This document shows, in pieces, positions 24,924 to 35,782 of a stretch of 64,000 nucleotides of DNA (position 1 is its first letter; the number at the start of each line of letters is the position of its first letter). Under the pieces are notes generated by a model. That model made no database searches. It saw only the letters and a program-made list of their open reading frames with translations, and was not told the origin of the DNA. This stretch comes from Mesorhizobium sp. M2D.F.Ca.ET.226.01.1.1 (GTDB lineage Bacteria; Pseudomonadota; Alphaproteobacteria; Rhizobiales; Rhizobiaceae), in assembly GCF_004022705.2 (NCBI RefSeq), contig NZ_RZOY02000006.1, positions 1 through 64,000 of the forward strand. The letters run 5' to 3'. The translations under genes were made by a program, and so were the position numbers.

Positions 24924-26114
24924 ATGGCTGGGGTCACCCACCTCTTCATCCCAGGACCCACCAACATTCCGGAGCAGGTCCGGCAGGCCATGAACCTGCC
25001 GATGGAGGATATGCGCGCCGGCTCCTTCCCCAACCTGACGCTGCCGCTGTTCGAGGACATCAAAAAGGTCTTCAAGAACGAGACGGGCCGCGTCTTCATC
25101 TACCCGTCGTCCGGCACCGGCGCCTGGGAAGCGGCGATGACGAACGTGCTCAGCCCCGGCGACAAGGTGCTGATGTCGCGCTTCGGCCAGTTCTCGCATC
25201 TCTGGGTCGACATGGCCGAACGCCTAGGCTTCGAGGTCGATGTCATCGACTGCGAATGGGGCACCGGCGTCCCGCTGGAGCTCTATGCCGAAAAGCTCCG
25301 CGCCGACAAGGCGCACCGCATCAAGGCCGTCTTCTGCACCCAGAACGAGACCGCGACCGGCGTCACCAGCGACGTCGCCGGCTGTCGCGCCGCGCTCGAC
25401 GCCGTGAACCATCCGGCGCTCCTCTTCGTCGACGGCGTCTCCTCGATCGGCTCGATCGATTTCCGTCAGGAGGAATGGGGCGTCGACTGCGCCGTCAGCG
25501 GTTCGCAGAAGGGCTTCATGCTGCCAGCCGGTCTCGGCTTCCTGTCGGTCAGCCAGAAGGCGCTTGCCGCTTCGCGGGTCGCCACGCACCGGCATTGCTA
25601 CTTTTCCTTCGAGGACATGATCCGCACCAATGATGCCGGCTATTTCCCCTACACGCCGGCCACCCAGCTGCTGCGCGGCCTGCGCGCCTCGCTCGACCTC
25701 ATCGCCGAGGAAGGGCTGGAGAACATCTTTGCCCGCCACCACCGCTTGGCCGAAGGCGTGCGCAAGGCGGTCGACGCGTGGGGCCTGAAGCTTTGTGCCA
25801 AGACACCGCAATGGCACTCCGACACGGTCAGCGCCATCCTGGTGCCGGAAGGCATCGACAGCGCCAACGTCGTCAAGCGCGCCTACAACGCCTACCAGAC
25901 ATCGCTCGGCGGCGGCCTCAACAAGGTTGCCGGCAAGGTCTTCCGCATCGGCCATCTCGGCTGGCTGAATGAGGTGATGGTGCTGGCCTCGCTGTCGGCC
26001 GCCGAAATGACGCTGCTCGACTGCGGCGTACGCTTGGCGCCCGGCTCGGGCGTGGCGGCGGCGATCGAGCACTTCCGCCGCACCGCCGACATGCCGGTCG
26101 CCAAGGCGGCGTGA
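24924..26114 (+). CDS. sgaA: Serine--glyoxylate aminotransferase
   Basis: 396 residues, PLP-dependent class V aminotransferase: serine + glyoxylate to hydroxypyruvate + glycine, a central step of the serine cycle. Visible marks are FIPGPTNIPEQVRQAMN at the start, YPSSGTGAWEAAMTNVLSPG, LFVDGVSSIGSIDFRQEEW, and the PLP lysine in AVSGSQKGFMLPAGLGF. GGAGGAG precedes the ATG. First gene of a closely spaced run with mcl, mtkA, mtkB, hydroxypyruvate reductase and ppc, which supports this role over a general alanine-glyoxylate aminotransferase. Confidence 0.93.
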   Translation: MAGVTHLFIPGPTNIPEQVRQAMNLPMEDMRAGSFPNLTLPLFEDIKKVFKNETGRVFIYPSSGTGAWEAAMTNVLSPGDKVLMSRFGQFSHLWVDMAERLGFEVDVIDCEWGTGVPLELYAEKLRADKAHRIKAVFCTQNETATGVTSDVAGCRAALDAVNHPALLFVDGVSSIGSIDFRQEEWGVDCAVSGSQKGFMLPAGLGFLSVSQKALAASRVATHRHCYFSFEDMIRTNDAGYFPYTPATQLLRGLRASLDLIAEEGLENIFARHHRLAEGVRKAVDAWGLKLCAKTPQWHSDTVSAILVPEGIDSANVVKRAYNAYQTSLGGGLNKVAGKVFRIGHLGWLNEVMVLASLSAAEMTLLDCGVRLAPGSGVAAAIEHFRRTADMPVAKAA

Positions 26115-26124
26115 GGAGCGGACC

Positions 26125-27084
26125 ATGAGCCACACCATCAACCACCTGAAGAAGCTCAGACTCCAGCGCAGCGAACTGGCCGTGCCGGGTTCGAGCCCGG
26201 AGATGATCGACAAGGCGGCAAACAGCGCCGCCGACTTCGTCTTCCTCGACATCGAGGATGCGGTGGCGCCCACCGACAAGGAGCGCGCCCGCAAGAACAT
26301 TATCCAGGCGCTGAACGACATCGACTGGCGCGCCAAAGGCAAGACCGTCTCGGTACGCATCAACGGCCTCGACACCCATTATATGTACCGCGACGTGGTC
26401 GATGTCATGGAACAGGCTGGCGACAAGCTGGATACGATCCTGGTGCCAAAGGTCGGCGTGCCGGCCGACCTCTACATGGTCGAAGCCATGGTCAACCAGA
26501 TCGAGATGGCCAAGGGTTTCAAGACCCGCGTCGGTCTCGAAGCGCTGATTGAGACGGCGCTCGGCATGGCCAATGTCGAGGCGATCGCCGCCACGCCCGG
26601 CCGGCTGGAAGCGATGCATTTCGGCGTTGCGGACTATGCCGCCAGCAATAAGGCGCGCACCGTCAACATCGGCGGGCTCAATCCCGACTATCCCGGTGAC
26701 CAGTGGCATTTCGCTTTGTCGCGCATGACCGTTGCCTGCCGCGCCTATGGCCTGCGCGCCATCGACGGCCCGTTCGGCGATTTCTCCGATCCGGAAGGCT
26801 ACAGGGCGGCCGCCAGGCGCGCCGCGGCGCTCGGCATCGAAGGCAAATGGGCGATCCACCCTTCGCAGATTGCCCTCGCCAACGACGTGTTTTCGCCGCC
26901 TGAGAAAGAGGTCACGCGCGCCCGCCGCATCCTCGAAGTGCTGAAGGAAGCGGAAGCGGCCGGCAAAGGGGCCGCCGCGCTCGACGGCAAGATGATCGAT
27001 GCCGCTTCGGAGCGCATGGCGCGCAACGTGCTGGTGGTCAACGAGGCGATCGAGCGCGCCAGCCAGGCGCATGCCGCGCAATAG
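26125..27084 (+). CDS. mcl: Malyl-CoA / beta-methylmalyl-CoA lyase
   Basis: 319 residues of the HpcH/HpaI-CitE fold. It splits L-malyl-CoA to acetyl-CoA and glyoxylate. Seen: [40 protein letters not shown] (metal-binding acidic residues), [20 protein letters not shown] (catalytic Arg), [20 protein letters not shown], and [20 protein letters not shown] (metal-binding Glu). Ten bases separate it from sgaA, so they are co-transcribed. Ethylmalonyl-CoA pathway lyases look alike, but next to mtkAB the malyl-CoA role is most likely. Confidence 0.92.
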   Translation: MSHTINHLKKLRLQRSELAVPGSSPEMIDKAANSAADFVFLDIEDAVAPTDKERARKNIIQALNDIDWRAKGKTVSVRINGLDTHYMYRDVVDVMEQAGDKLDTILVPKVGVPADLYMVEAMVNQIEMAKGFKTRVGLEALIETALGMANVEAIAATPGRLEAMHFGVADYAASNKARTVNIGGLNPDYPGDQWHFALSRMTVACRAYGLRAIDGPFGDFSDPEGYRAAARRAAALGIEGKWAIHPSQIALANDVFSPPEKEVTRARRILEVLKEAEAAGKGAAALDGKMIDAASERMARNVLVVNEAIERASQAHAAQ

Positions 27085-27101
27085 AACTACGGGAGGACAA
27101 G

Positions 27102-28289
27102 ATGGACATTCACGAATACCAGGCCAAGGAACTGCTTGCCCGTCATGGCGTGCATGTGCCGCGCGGCGGCCTCGCCTACAGCCCCGAGCAGGCGACCTAC
27201 CGTGCCAGGGAGATCGGCGGCTCGAAATGGGTGCTGAAGGCGCAGGTCCATTCCGGCGCGCGCGGCAAGGCCGGCGGCATCAAGCTCTGCTCGAACGACG
27301 AGGAGATCTCCAGCGCCGCGGAAGCCATGCTAGGCCGCAAGCTGGTCACCCACCAGACCGGCCCGCGTGGCAAGCTGATCTCGCGCCTCTACCTCGAGGA
27401 AGCCGTCGACATCGCGCAGGAGCTCTATCTCGGTTTCGTGCTCGACCGTAAGGAAGAGCGCGTCATGATCGTGGCGTCGGCCGCCGGCGGCATGGAGATC
27501 GAGGACATCTCCGAGAAGCAGCCGGATTCGATCATCCGCGCCACCGTCGATCCCGGCGTCGGCATGCAGGGTTTTCAGGCGCGCGAGATCGCCTTCGGCC
27601 TCGGGCTGGAAAGCAACCTGATCGGCAAGGCGACCGAAACCATCCTCGGCTGCTACCAGGTGTTCCGCGACTACGACGCCTCGATGCTGGAGATCAATCC
27701 GCTGGTGGTGACGCGTGACGGCAGCCTGGTCGCGCTCGATGCAAAGATGTCGTTCGACGAGAACGCGCTGTTCCGCCGCCCGGAAATCTCCGAGCTGCGC
27801 GACAAGAGCCAGGAAGACCCGCGCGAAACCTTCGCCAGCGACCGCGGCCTCTCCTATGTCGGCTTGGACGGCAATATCGGCTGCATCATCAACGGCGCCG
27901 GCCTCGCCATGGCGACGATGGACATGATCAAGATCGCCGGCGGCGAGCCGGCCAACTTCCTCGACATCGGCGGCGGCGCCTCGCCCGAGCGGGTGGCGAA
28001 ATCCTTCCGCGCCGTGCTCGGCGACAAGAATGTCGAGACCATCCTGGTCAACATCTTCGCCGGCATCAACCGCTGCGACTGGGTGGCCGAAGGCGTGATC
28101 AAGGCGATCCGCGAGGTCGGCGTCGACGTGCCGCTGGTGGTGCGCCTGTCCGGCACCAAGGTGGAGGAAGGCCGCAAGATCCTGGCCGACTCCGGCGAGG
28201 CGGTGATTGTCGCCGACACGCTGGCCGAAGCCGCCGAAAAGGCCGTCGCCGCCTGGCGCGAAGCCACCAAGAACAAAAAAGCAGCCTGA
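27102..28289 (+). CDS. mtkA: Malate--CoA ligase (malate thiokinase) beta subunit
   Basis: 395 residues, SucC-like ATP-grasp subunit. Starts [20 protein letters not shown] as in succinyl-CoA synthetase beta; [20 protein letters not shown] is the nucleotide-binding part, [20 protein letters not shown] the Mg site, and the C-terminal ligase domain has [20 protein letters not shown] then [16 protein letters not shown]. Pairs with mtkB to make malyl-CoA from malate, CoA and ATP. The mcl-mtkA-mtkB order distinguishes it from the TCA-cycle enzyme. GGGAGGA precedes the start by seven bases. Confidence 0.92.
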   Translation: MDIHEYQAKELLARHGVHVPRGGLAYSPEQATYRAREIGGSKWVLKAQVHSGARGKAGGIKLCSNDEEISSAAEAMLGRKLVTHQTGPRGKLISRLYLEEAVDIAQELYLGFVLDRKEERVMIVASAAGGMEIEDISEKQPDSIIRATVDPGVGMQGFQAREIAFGLGLESNLIGKATETILGCYQVFRDYDASMLEINPLVVTRDGSLVALDAKMSFDENALFRRPEISELRDKSQEDPRETFASDRGLSYVGLDGNIGCIINGAGLAMATMDMIKIAGGEPANFLDIGGGASPERVAKSFRAVLGDKNVETILVNIFAGINRCDWVAEGVIKAIREVGVDVPLVVRLSGTKVEEGRKILADSGEAVIVADTLAEAAEKAVAAWREATKNKKAA

Positions 28290-28302
28290 GGGAGGTCGAG
28301 AA

Positions 28303-29202
<900 letters not shown>

Positions 29203-29290
29203 CGCCCGACCGGGCGAAGGCCGCATAGCTGTAAAATCTGTTCGGGTCGGCGGAAGGATCGCGGCGGCCCACCGATCGGCAGGAAATACC

Positions 29291-30259
29291 ATGAAACCGC
29301 GTTTGATTGTCACCCGCAGATGGCCGGCCGCCGTTGAAGCGATCCTCGCCGAGCGCTTCGACACCACGCTCAACGCCAGCGACGAGCCGCTAAGCCCTGC
29401 CGCCATGACGTCCGCCTTCGCGGATTATGACGCGATCCTGGCAACGGTCAGCGACCGCTTGCCGGTTGCAGTGTTTCCCGACAGCGCCGCCCGCACCAGG
29501 ATCATCGCCAATTTCGGCGTCGGCTTCAGCCATATCGACATCGCGGCGGCCCGCGACCGCGATATCGTGGTGACCAACACGCCCGGCGTGCTGACCGATT
29601 GCACCGCCGACCTTGCGCTCAGCCTCATCTTGGCCGTCGCGCGCCGGACCGGTGAAGGCGAGCGGCAGCTCAGGGCCGGTGAATGGCGCGGCTGGTCGCC
29701 GACCCACATGGCCGGCGCGAAAGTATCGGGCAAGACCTTGGGCATCGTCGGCATGGGGCGCATCGGCAAGGCGACCGCCAGGCGCGCGCATTTCGGCTTC
29801 GGCATGAAGATCGTGTTCTTCAATCGCTCGCCAGTCGATGACGAAGAGACGCGCGCCATGGGCGCGGTGCAGATGCCAAATCTGGACGATGTGCTGGCAG
29901 TGTCCGACTTCGTGTCGCTGCACTGTCCCGGCGGCGCGGAAAACCGCCATCTCATCGATGCTCGGCGCCTGCGTTTGATGAAAGCCGGCGCGTTCCTGAT
30001 CAACTCGGCGCGCGGCGATGTGGTTGATCAGGATGCCCTGATCGACGCGCTGGAAAGGCGCGAGATCGCCGGCGCGGGTCTCGACGTCTTTGCGGAAGAG
30101 CCTGCCGTTCCGGAGGCGCTGAAGCGCTTGGAAAACGTCGTGCTGTTGCCGCATCTCGGCAGCGCGACCGAGGAAACACGCGTGGCGATGGGCATGAAGG
30201 TGGTGGAGAACCTCACCGCCTTCTTCGAAGGTCGCCCGATCCCCGATCGCGTCGCCTGA
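29291..30259 (+). CDS. Hydroxypyruvate / glyoxylate reductase (D-2-hydroxyacid dehydrogenase)
   Basis: 322 residues. NAD(P)-binding loop GKTLGIVGMGRIGKATARRA; catalytic Arg in INSARGDVVDQDAL, Glu in LDVFAEEPAVPEAL, His in VVLLPHLGSATEETR. Within this cluster the expected job is reducing hydroxypyruvate made by sgaA to D-glycerate, the hprA role of the serine cycle, though the sequence alone cannot separate hydroxypyruvate from glyoxylate preference. Lies 88 bases after mtkB, so it is probably still in the same transcript. Confidence 0.88.
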   Translation: MKPRLIVTRRWPAAVEAILAERFDTTLNASDEPLSPAAMTSAFADYDAILATVSDRLPVAVFPDSAARTRIIANFGVGFSHIDIAAARDRDIVVTNTPGVLTDCTADLALSLILAVARRTGEGERQLRAGEWRGWSPTHMAGAKVSGKTLGIVGMGRIGKATARRAHFGFGMKIVFFNRSPVDDEETRAMGAVQMPNLDDVLAVSDFVSLHCPGGAENRHLIDARRLRLMKAGAFLINSARGDVVDQDALIDALERREIAGAGLDVFAEEPAVPEALKRLENVVLLPHLGSATEETRVAMGMKVVENLTAFFEGRPIPDRVA

Positions 30260-30324
30260 CAGCCGGCGCCGCTCTCGGTTCAGGGCGCGGCGGCAATGCA
30301 ATCGATGCGGACGAGGAAGCGGCT

Positions 30325-33009
30325 TTGGAACAGAGCAAGCGCATAAGATTTCGTGAGGACGAGCGCAGCCTGCTGTTGCGCCTGCTGCTTCAGGTCGCAA
30401 GTGCGCGCGAGCCCGAGATCGCCGCCGTGTTGAGCGGACGCAGGTCGCTCGTCTCCCTCGCCCCCGAGCAGCGCATCCCGGCGCTTCAGGCGAGCGGCGT
30501 CTGGTTCCAGCTTCTGACGATTGCCGACGAACTGCTTGCCATGCGGGCGCGGCGCGAACTCGAACAGGGCGCGGGCGTCGGCGACGTGCCCGGGTCCTTC
30601 GCAAGTGTGATTGCCCAGATGGCGGCGAACGGGCTCTCGGCGGCGGAGGCCCAGGCGGCGCTCGATGCGCTTTGCGTCGGCCCGACCATGACCGCGCATC
30701 CGACCGAAGCCAAGCGCGTCACGGTGCTGGAGATCCACCGCCGCATCTACCGCAAGCTGACCGAGCTCGACCAGCCGCGCTGGGCGCCGCGTGAACGCGA
30801 CCTGCTGGTCGCCGATCTGGAAAGCGAGATCGAGCTCTTGTGGATGACCGGCGAGCTGCGGCTGGAGCGCCCGACGGTGGAACGCGAGATCGCCTGGGGC
30901 CTGCATTTCTTCCGCGAAGTCATCTTCGAGGCGACGCCGCAGCTCTATGGCAAGCTTCAGGGCGCCTTCGAGCGCCACTATCCAGGCGAGCCGATCAAGA
31001 TTCCCTCCTTCATGCGCTACGCCTCGTGGATCGGCGGCGACCGCGACGGCAATCCGAATGTGACGGCCGAGGTCACCGCCCATGCCATGGCCGAATACCG
31101 CGACACCGCCATAGGCTGGTATCTGACGCAGGTGCAGCGGCTGGTGTCGGTGCTCAGCGCCAGCTCGAACGTCATCGAGCTGCCGGCCAGCTTCAAGCCG
31201 GTGCTGCAAACCGCGCTTAATAAGAGCGGCGATGCGCGAGAGATCGCCGCCCGCAACCCTGACGAACCGCTCCGCCAGTTCGCTTCGGCCCTGCTTGCAC
31301 GGCTGGTCGCCACGCGCGACGGCGGCAAGGCGGCATACCTGTCAGCGGAGGCGTTTCGCGCCGATCTGAGCGCGCTGTCTTCGGTCCTCGAAGCGATTGG
31401 CGGGCGCGCGGTGGCCAGGCGTTTCGTCCAGCCACTGCTTTGGCAGGTCGGAAGTTTTGGTTTCCGCACTGTTTCGCTCGACATCCGGCAGAACTCCACG
31501 GTCGTCAACCGGGTGCTGGCCGAGCTGTTTGCGCTGACGGATCCCGCCGATCCGGTCGCCCCCGGCACACCGCAATGGTCGGCGCGCATTCGCGCAGCCC
31601 TCAGCCAGGGCGAGCGGCTGGAGATCGACGAAGCGCGGCTCTCGCCGGAGGCAGCCGAACTGCTTTCGACATTCTCGGTTGTTGCCAGGCAAATCTCGGG
31701 CTCTGATCCCGACGCGGTCGGCTCCTTCGTGCTCAGCATGACCCGTTCGGCCGACGATCTGCTCGCGGTCTATCTGCTCGCGCAATATTGCGGGCTGTCG
31801 ACCGCGCCCGGCGGTGGCGGCACGATCAGGCTGCGGATCGTGCCGTTGTTCGAGACCATCGCCGACCTGCAGGCCGCGCCCGCCATTCTGAACGGACTGC
31901 TCGGCGTTTCGCTGGTGCGTCGCACAGTGCGCGATTTCGGCGCGCGCCAGGAAATCATGCTTGGCTATTCGGATTCCAACAAGGATGGCGGCTTCCTCGC
32001 CTCCAATTGGGAACTGGCAAAAGCGCAAAAGCGCCTCGCCGCCATCGGCCGCAAACACAACACCAGGATCAGCTTCTTCCACGGCCGCGGCGGCTCCGTC
32101 AGCCGTGGCGGCGCGCCGACCGGCCGCGCGATCGCGGCGCAGCCGCTGGGCACCGTCGCCGGGTCCATGCGGGTGACCGAGCAGGGCGAGGTCGTGTCGT
32201 CGAAATTCGCCAATCGCGGCACCGGCCTCAACCAGCTCGAGGTTCTCGCCGCCGCTGTGCTGGCGCATGGCGCCCGATCACCGCGCGATGCCGGGGTGAA
32301 GGAATCGCCGGAGTTCGACGAAGCGCTGGAAGCGCTGGCGGGAATGTCGCAGGCATCTTATGCCGGATTGATGGCCGAGCCGGGCTTCCTCGATTATTTC
32401 AACCAGGCGAGCCCGGTCGCCGAACTGGCGCTCTTGAAAATGGGCTCGCGCCCGGATCGCCGTTTCGGCGCCAGCGGCATTGCCGACCTGCGCGCCATTC
32501 CATGGGTGTTCGCCTGGAGCCAGAACCGTCACCTGCTGACCGGCTGGTATGGCATCGGCAGCGCGCTCAGCGCCTTCGTCACGGTGCGCGGCGAGGCTGG
32601 GCGCGAGCTTTTGGCTCGCATGTTCGAGCATTCGCGCTTCTTCCGCCTGATCGTCGATGAGGCCGAAAAGACGCTCTACCAGTCCGACATGGAGATAGCG
32701 CGGCTCTATGCCGGCCTGGTGTCCGACAGCGACGCAGCGGCCCGAATCTACGCCCGCATCGCCGCCGAATACGAACTGACGCGACGCCTGATCGGCGACC
32801 TCACGGGAGGCGACCTTTCCGCGCGCTTTCCGATGTTCAAGCGGCGTTTCGACAACCTGCGCCGGCAGATGGACGACATTCATTGTTTGCAGGTCGATTT
32901 GTTGCGCGAGGTCCGGGCAAGCACCGGGACAGTGGATCGGAGGCGGGCGACCGACGCCTTGCTCGTCTCGATCAACTGCATCTCAGCCGGCCTTGGGTGG
33001 ACGGGCTAG
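30325..33009 (+). CDS. ppc: Phosphoenolpyruvate carboxylase
   Basis: 894 residues. PEP + bicarbonate to oxaloacetate, the carbon-fixing step of the serine cycle. Seen: TMTAHPTEAKRVTVLEIHRR with catalytic His, IGGDRDGNPNVT, GYSDSNKDGGFLASNWELAK, and the glycine-rich loop FFHGRGGSVSRGG. The C-terminus is LGWTG rather than the usual xNTG. The start is TTG 30325: the reading frame has no ATG upstream before the previous gene, and GAGGAAG lies six bases before it. Last gene of the serine-cycle run. Confidence 0.94.
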   Translation: MEQSKRIRFREDERSLLLRLLLQVASAREPEIAAVLSGRRSLVSLAPEQRIPALQASGVWFQLLTIADELLAMRARRELEQGAGVGDVPGSFASVIAQMAANGLSAAEAQAALDALCVGPTMTAHPTEAKRVTVLEIHRRIYRKLTELDQPRWAPRERDLLVADLESEIELLWMTGELRLERPTVEREIAWGLHFFREVIFEATPQLYGKLQGAFERHYPGEPIKIPSFMRYASWIGGDRDGNPNVTAEVTAHAMAEYRDTAIGWYLTQVQRLVSVLSASSNVIELPASFKPVLQTALNKSGDAREIAARNPDEPLRQFASALLARLVATRDGGKAAYLSAEAFRADLSALSSVLEAIGGRAVARRFVQPLLWQVGSFGFRTVSLDIRQNSTVVNRVLAELFALTDPADPVAPGTPQWSARIRAALSQGERLEIDEARLSPEAAELLSTFSVVARQISGSDPDAVGSFVLSMTRSADDLLAVYLLAQYCGLSTAPGGGGTIRLRIVPLFETIADLQAAPAILNGLLGVSLVRRTVRDFGARQEIMLGYSDSNKDGGFLASNWELAKAQKRLAAIGRKHNTRISFFHGRGGSVSRGGAPTGRAIAAQPLGTVAGSMRVTEQGEVVSSKFANRGTGLNQLEVLAAAVLAHGARSPRDAGVKESPEFDEALEALAGMSQASYAGLMAEPGFLDYFNQASPVAELALLKMGSRPDRRFGASGIADLRAIPWVFAWSQNRHLLTGWYGIGSALSAFVTVRGEAGRELLARMFEHSRFFRLIVDEAEKTLYQSDMEIARLYAGLVSDSDAAARIYARIAAEYELTRRLIGDLTGGDLSARFPMFKRRFDNLRRQMDDIHCLQVDLLREVRASTGTVDRRRATDALLVSINCISAGLGWTG

Positions 33010-33166
33010 GGTTCGGCCCTCATGCTCAGTAACCGACTGGAAAACTCAAAGCAGCGGCGCGGTCCTCAGTACTTGGCGCCGCTTCTGTTTTGGCCCGCGG
33101 AATGGAGACGACGCGCCCACCGTCCGTCGGCTTGCGAGGTCATCCAAGTAACATCTCTGGGGAGAA

Positions 33167-33251
33167 TGGTGCGGTCGAGAAGACTCGAACTTCCACGGGT
33201 TGCCCCACAGCGACCTCAACGCTGCGCGTCTACCAATTCCGCCACGACCGC
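33167..33251 (-). tRNA. tRNA-Leu (anticodon GAG)
   Basis: On the minus strand a complete 85-base leucine tRNA including encoded CCA: acceptor GCGGTCG pairing with CGACCGC, D-arm GCGGAATTGGTAGACGC, anticodon stem CAGCG/CGCTG around loop TTGAGGT (GAG reads CTC/CTT), a long variable arm typical of Leu, and T-arm with GTTCGAGTC. Leucine identity follows from the anticodon and the long variable arm. Confidence 0.93.
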
Positions 33252-33487
33252 ACGTGGTAGGAGCCGGAACCGTCCGGCCCGGGGCCTGTAGCAAATCGTT
33301 TCCGGCGAAACAAGTGCGCTGTGCGGAATATTCGTCGCTCATTTGCACAACCCTCTACGGGCCGGCGGCGCATTGCCGGAACTGGACGTCTCGGCAGATT
33401 GCCGCCATATAAGCGCAGACGCATGCCGCCCAAAGGTGAAACGCGATTTTGGGATCGCGGCATGCATAGCCGATAAACGAACAATCC

Positions 33488-34231
33488 ATGACAGAACGCA
33501 GCCAGATCGCCACGTCGTTCCTGCCCCTCCCCGGTTCGGCGCCGGTGGAATGGGTGATCGAACCCGGCCTCACCGCCTATCCGGAGGCGCTGGCCTTTAT
33601 GGAGGCGCGCGCCGAGGCGATCCGCAGCGGCGCGGCAGGCGAGATGGTCTGGCTGGTTGAGCACCCGCCGCTTTACACCGCCGGCACCAGCGCCCGCAGC
33701 GAGGATTTGATCGATCCGGACCGTTTCCCGGTCTTCGCCGCCGGGCGCGGCGGCGAATACACCTATCACGGTCCGGGACAGCGTGTGGCCTATGTGATGC
33801 TCGACCTGAAGCGGCGGCGCGAGGATGTGCGCGCCTTCGTCGCGGCGCTGGAGCAATGGATCATCGGCACGCTCGCCGCCTTCAATGTGCGCGGCGAGCG
33901 CCGCGAGGACCGAGTCGGTGTCTGGGTGGTGCGGCCGGATCGCCCTGCCCTGCCGGACGGCACGCCGGCCGAGGACAAGATCGCGGCAATCGGCATCCGG
34001 TTGCGGCGCTGGGTGAGCTTCCACGGCATCGCCATCAATGTCGAGCCGGATCTCGGCCATTTCGGCGGCATCGTGCCTTGCGGCGTCTCGGACCACGGCG
34101 TGACCAGCCTGGTCGACCTTGGCCTGCCAGTCACCATGGCCGACCTCGATCTGGCGCTGAAATCCGCTTTCCAGGATGTGTTTGGCCCCGCAGCGGTGCC
34201 TGCCGCCGAAATGTCCCGAAAGGCAGGCTGA
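33488..34231 (+). CDS. lipB: Octanoyltransferase LipB
   Basis: 247 residues. Transfers octanoyl groups from acyl carrier protein to lipoyl domains. Conserved parts: [56 protein letters not shown] with the catalytic Lys, and [16 protein letters not shown] with the catalytic Cys. Length is normal for alphaproteobacteria. Convergent with the M50 protease gene. Confidence 0.94.
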   Translation: MTERSQIATSFLPLPGSAPVEWVIEPGLTAYPEALAFMEARAEAIRSGAAGEMVWLVEHPPLYTAGTSARSEDLIDPDRFPVFAAGRGGEYTYHGPGQRVAYVMLDLKRRREDVRAFVAALEQWIIGTLAAFNVRGERREDRVGVWVVRPDRPALPDGTPAEDKIAAIGIRLRRWVSFHGIAINVEPDLGHFGGIVPCGVSDHGVTSLVDLGLPVTMADLDLALKSAFQDVFGPAAVPAAEMSRKAG

Positions 34232-34234
34232 TCG

Positions 34235-35485
34235 CTACATCAGCTGTGCGGATGCCCAGAGCATGCCATAGCCGTGGATGGCAAACACCGCCAGCAGCGC
34301 GCCGGCCATGGCCAGCCGGTCGAAGGGCTGGATCGGCTTCAGCTCGTGGCGTGGCTTGACGCCGCTGCCCATGGTGATCAGGCTCAGGATCGAGAACACC
34401 GCGCCCGTAATCAGCAGGAAGCTCGGCGAGAAACCGGCCTGCCAGCCTAGCGCCAGAAGCGCCGACAGCAGGAAGAAGGACGCCAGCGCCAGCGCGACCG
34501 GCCCGGGGCAGATCTGGCGCAGCACCTGGCCGCCGTCGAATTTCCACACCGGCACGAGGTTGGCGATGTTGAACAGCGACGCGCAGCCGGCAAGCGTGGC
34601 CAGCATCACCGCGGCCAGCCGGTGCCCCTCGCTGTCGGCAAAGCCGCTGGCGGCGATCAGCACCGGCACCAGGAAGGCGGAGAAGCCCGCGCCCATCAGC
34701 GCCACAAAGGCAACCTCGAAGCGGCTGTCATAGGGCCTGCCGCCGATGGCGATGCCGCCTAGCAGCGGAATGAAGATCATCCGCGCCCGGCGATGCCCCG
34801 TCAGCCGGAAGGCCACCATGTGGCCGAGCTCGTGCAGGGCGACCACCGAGGTCAGGATCGCGGCCAGCGCCAGGCCGCCGAGGTTGAGGCCGAAGAAGGG
34901 CCACAGGATTAAGGCCGAGAGCACGGCAAAGCCGATCTGGCTGAGCGGATGCTCGAACCAGCCGCCTTTGCGATAGGTGCCGGTCGCCGCCCAGACGTCG
35001 AGCTTGCGCAGTTCGCGGCGCATGGCGAAGAAACGAAAGATCAGGAAGGCGACGCCGCGATAGCGGTCGGTCTGCGTAAGCGTGACTCGCGTCGCATCGC
35101 CCTCAGGGACGAGTTCGGCGGTCTCGCGATAATTCGCCCAGAACGACGGATCGAGCGCCGTATCCTCAACGACCCGCATCGAAAAGCGGCTGCCGTCCAC
35201 GACATGCTCGAAGCGCGCCTTGCGTTCGATCGGCCGACCGTCCCGGCCCTCCCAGGACAGTTTGATCAGCGCCGTCCCCTCACTATCCAGCGGCTCGGCC
35301 GAGAGGATTTCGCCGGACCATCCGGCATCGCTGCCGAACGGCCAGAGCGCCTGCCAGAGGCGATCGCGGTCGGCCTTGATCACGCGGCCGACCGTCACCG
35401 TGCGCAATCCGAGCGGCACGGTCATCAAAAGAAAGATCAGTCCGAGATTGCCGGCCACAAGGGTGACCGTGACGATGACCGACAC
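34235..35485 (-). CDS. Membrane protein: SRPBCC domain fused to an M50 site-2-type metalloprotease
   Basis: 416 residues. After an N-terminal membrane helix comes an SRPBCC-like domain (VGRVIKADRDRLWQALWPFG; LIKLSWEGRDGRP; TRVTLTQTDRYRG), then a multi-helix M50 domain with VVALHELGHMVAFRLTGHRR (HExxH zinc site) and NLVPVWKFDGGQVL, the second metal motif in LxPxxxxDGG form. It should cut within the membrane. Substrate unknown; SRPBCC domains bind lipids or other hydrophobic ligands, so a ligand-gated protease is possible (inference). Confidence 0.75.
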   Translation of the reverse strand: MSVIVTVTLVAGNLGLIFLLMTVPLGLRTVTVGRVIKADRDRLWQALWPFGSDAGWSGEILSAEPLDSEGTALIKLSWEGRDGRPIERKARFEHVVDGSRFSMRVVEDTALDPSFWANYRETAELVPEGDATRVTLTQTDRYRGVAFLIFRFFAMRRELRKLDVWAATGTYRKGGWFEHPLSQIGFAVLSALILWPFFGLNLGGLALAAILTSVVALHELGHMVAFRLTGHRRARMIFIPLLGGIAIGGRPYDSRFEVAFVALMGAGFSAFLVPVLIAASGFADSEGHRLAAVMLATLAGCASLFNIANLVPVWKFDGGQVLRQICPGPVALALASFFLLSALLALGWQAGFSPSFLLITGAVFSILSLITMGSGVKPRHELKPIQPFDRLAMAGALLAVFAIHGYGMLWASAQLM

Positions 35486-35601
35486 TGCCTTCGCTCCCTG
35501 TCTTGAAGGAGCAGCCTAGCGGCGGCGCGGCCAAGAAAGACTTAACAAAAATGCGCGGGCTCTTGTCCGTTCCTGGGCGGCCCCTTCCTCGCCCCAACAA
35601 A

Positions 35602-35652
35602 GGGCGGGCACTTTTGCCCGTCCCGACTAACAGGGCGGGCCATTGCCCGTCC
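35602..35652. terminator. Tandem GC-rich hairpins downstream of the SOS peptide
   Basis: Two stem-loops: GGGCGGGCA-CTTT-TGCCCGTCC at 35602-35623 and GGGCGGGC-CATT-GCCCGTCC at 35633-35652. They lie directly after the stop of the 28-residue gene (minus strand) and before the divergent M50 protease start. No long U-run follows on either strand, so intrinsic termination is only probable. Confidence 0.45.
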
Positions 35653-35674
35653 GGTGGCGGCGATAGCTGCATTA

Positions 35675-35761
35675 TCACATGGCGCCGATCCAGATCGCCA
35701 TGGAAACGAGAAAAGTGCTCATGCAAACCAGCGAGACGACATCCTGAACCAGATCAGACAT
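35675..35761 (-). CDS. 28-residue membrane peptide under LexA control (SidA-like candidate)
   Basis: MSDLVQDVVSLVCMSTFLVS followed by MAIWIGAM-stop: a short polar head (residues 1-7) and one hydrophobic span (8-27) with a single Trp24 and Cys13. GGAGAG lies five bases before the ATG. Twenty-two bases further upstream begin three GTTC half-sites, each spaced seven bases apart, i.e. two overlapping alphaproteobacterial LexA boxes, and a perfect TTGACA follows. Caulobacter SidA, a 29-residue SOS-induced inner-membrane peptide, blocks division through FtsW; size, topology and control match, but sequence similarity was not established. Confidence 0.65.
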   Translation of the reverse strand: MSDLVQDVVSLVCMSTFLVSMAIWIGAM

Positions 35762-35782
35762 AACTCTCTCCGTTGTTGGTAT

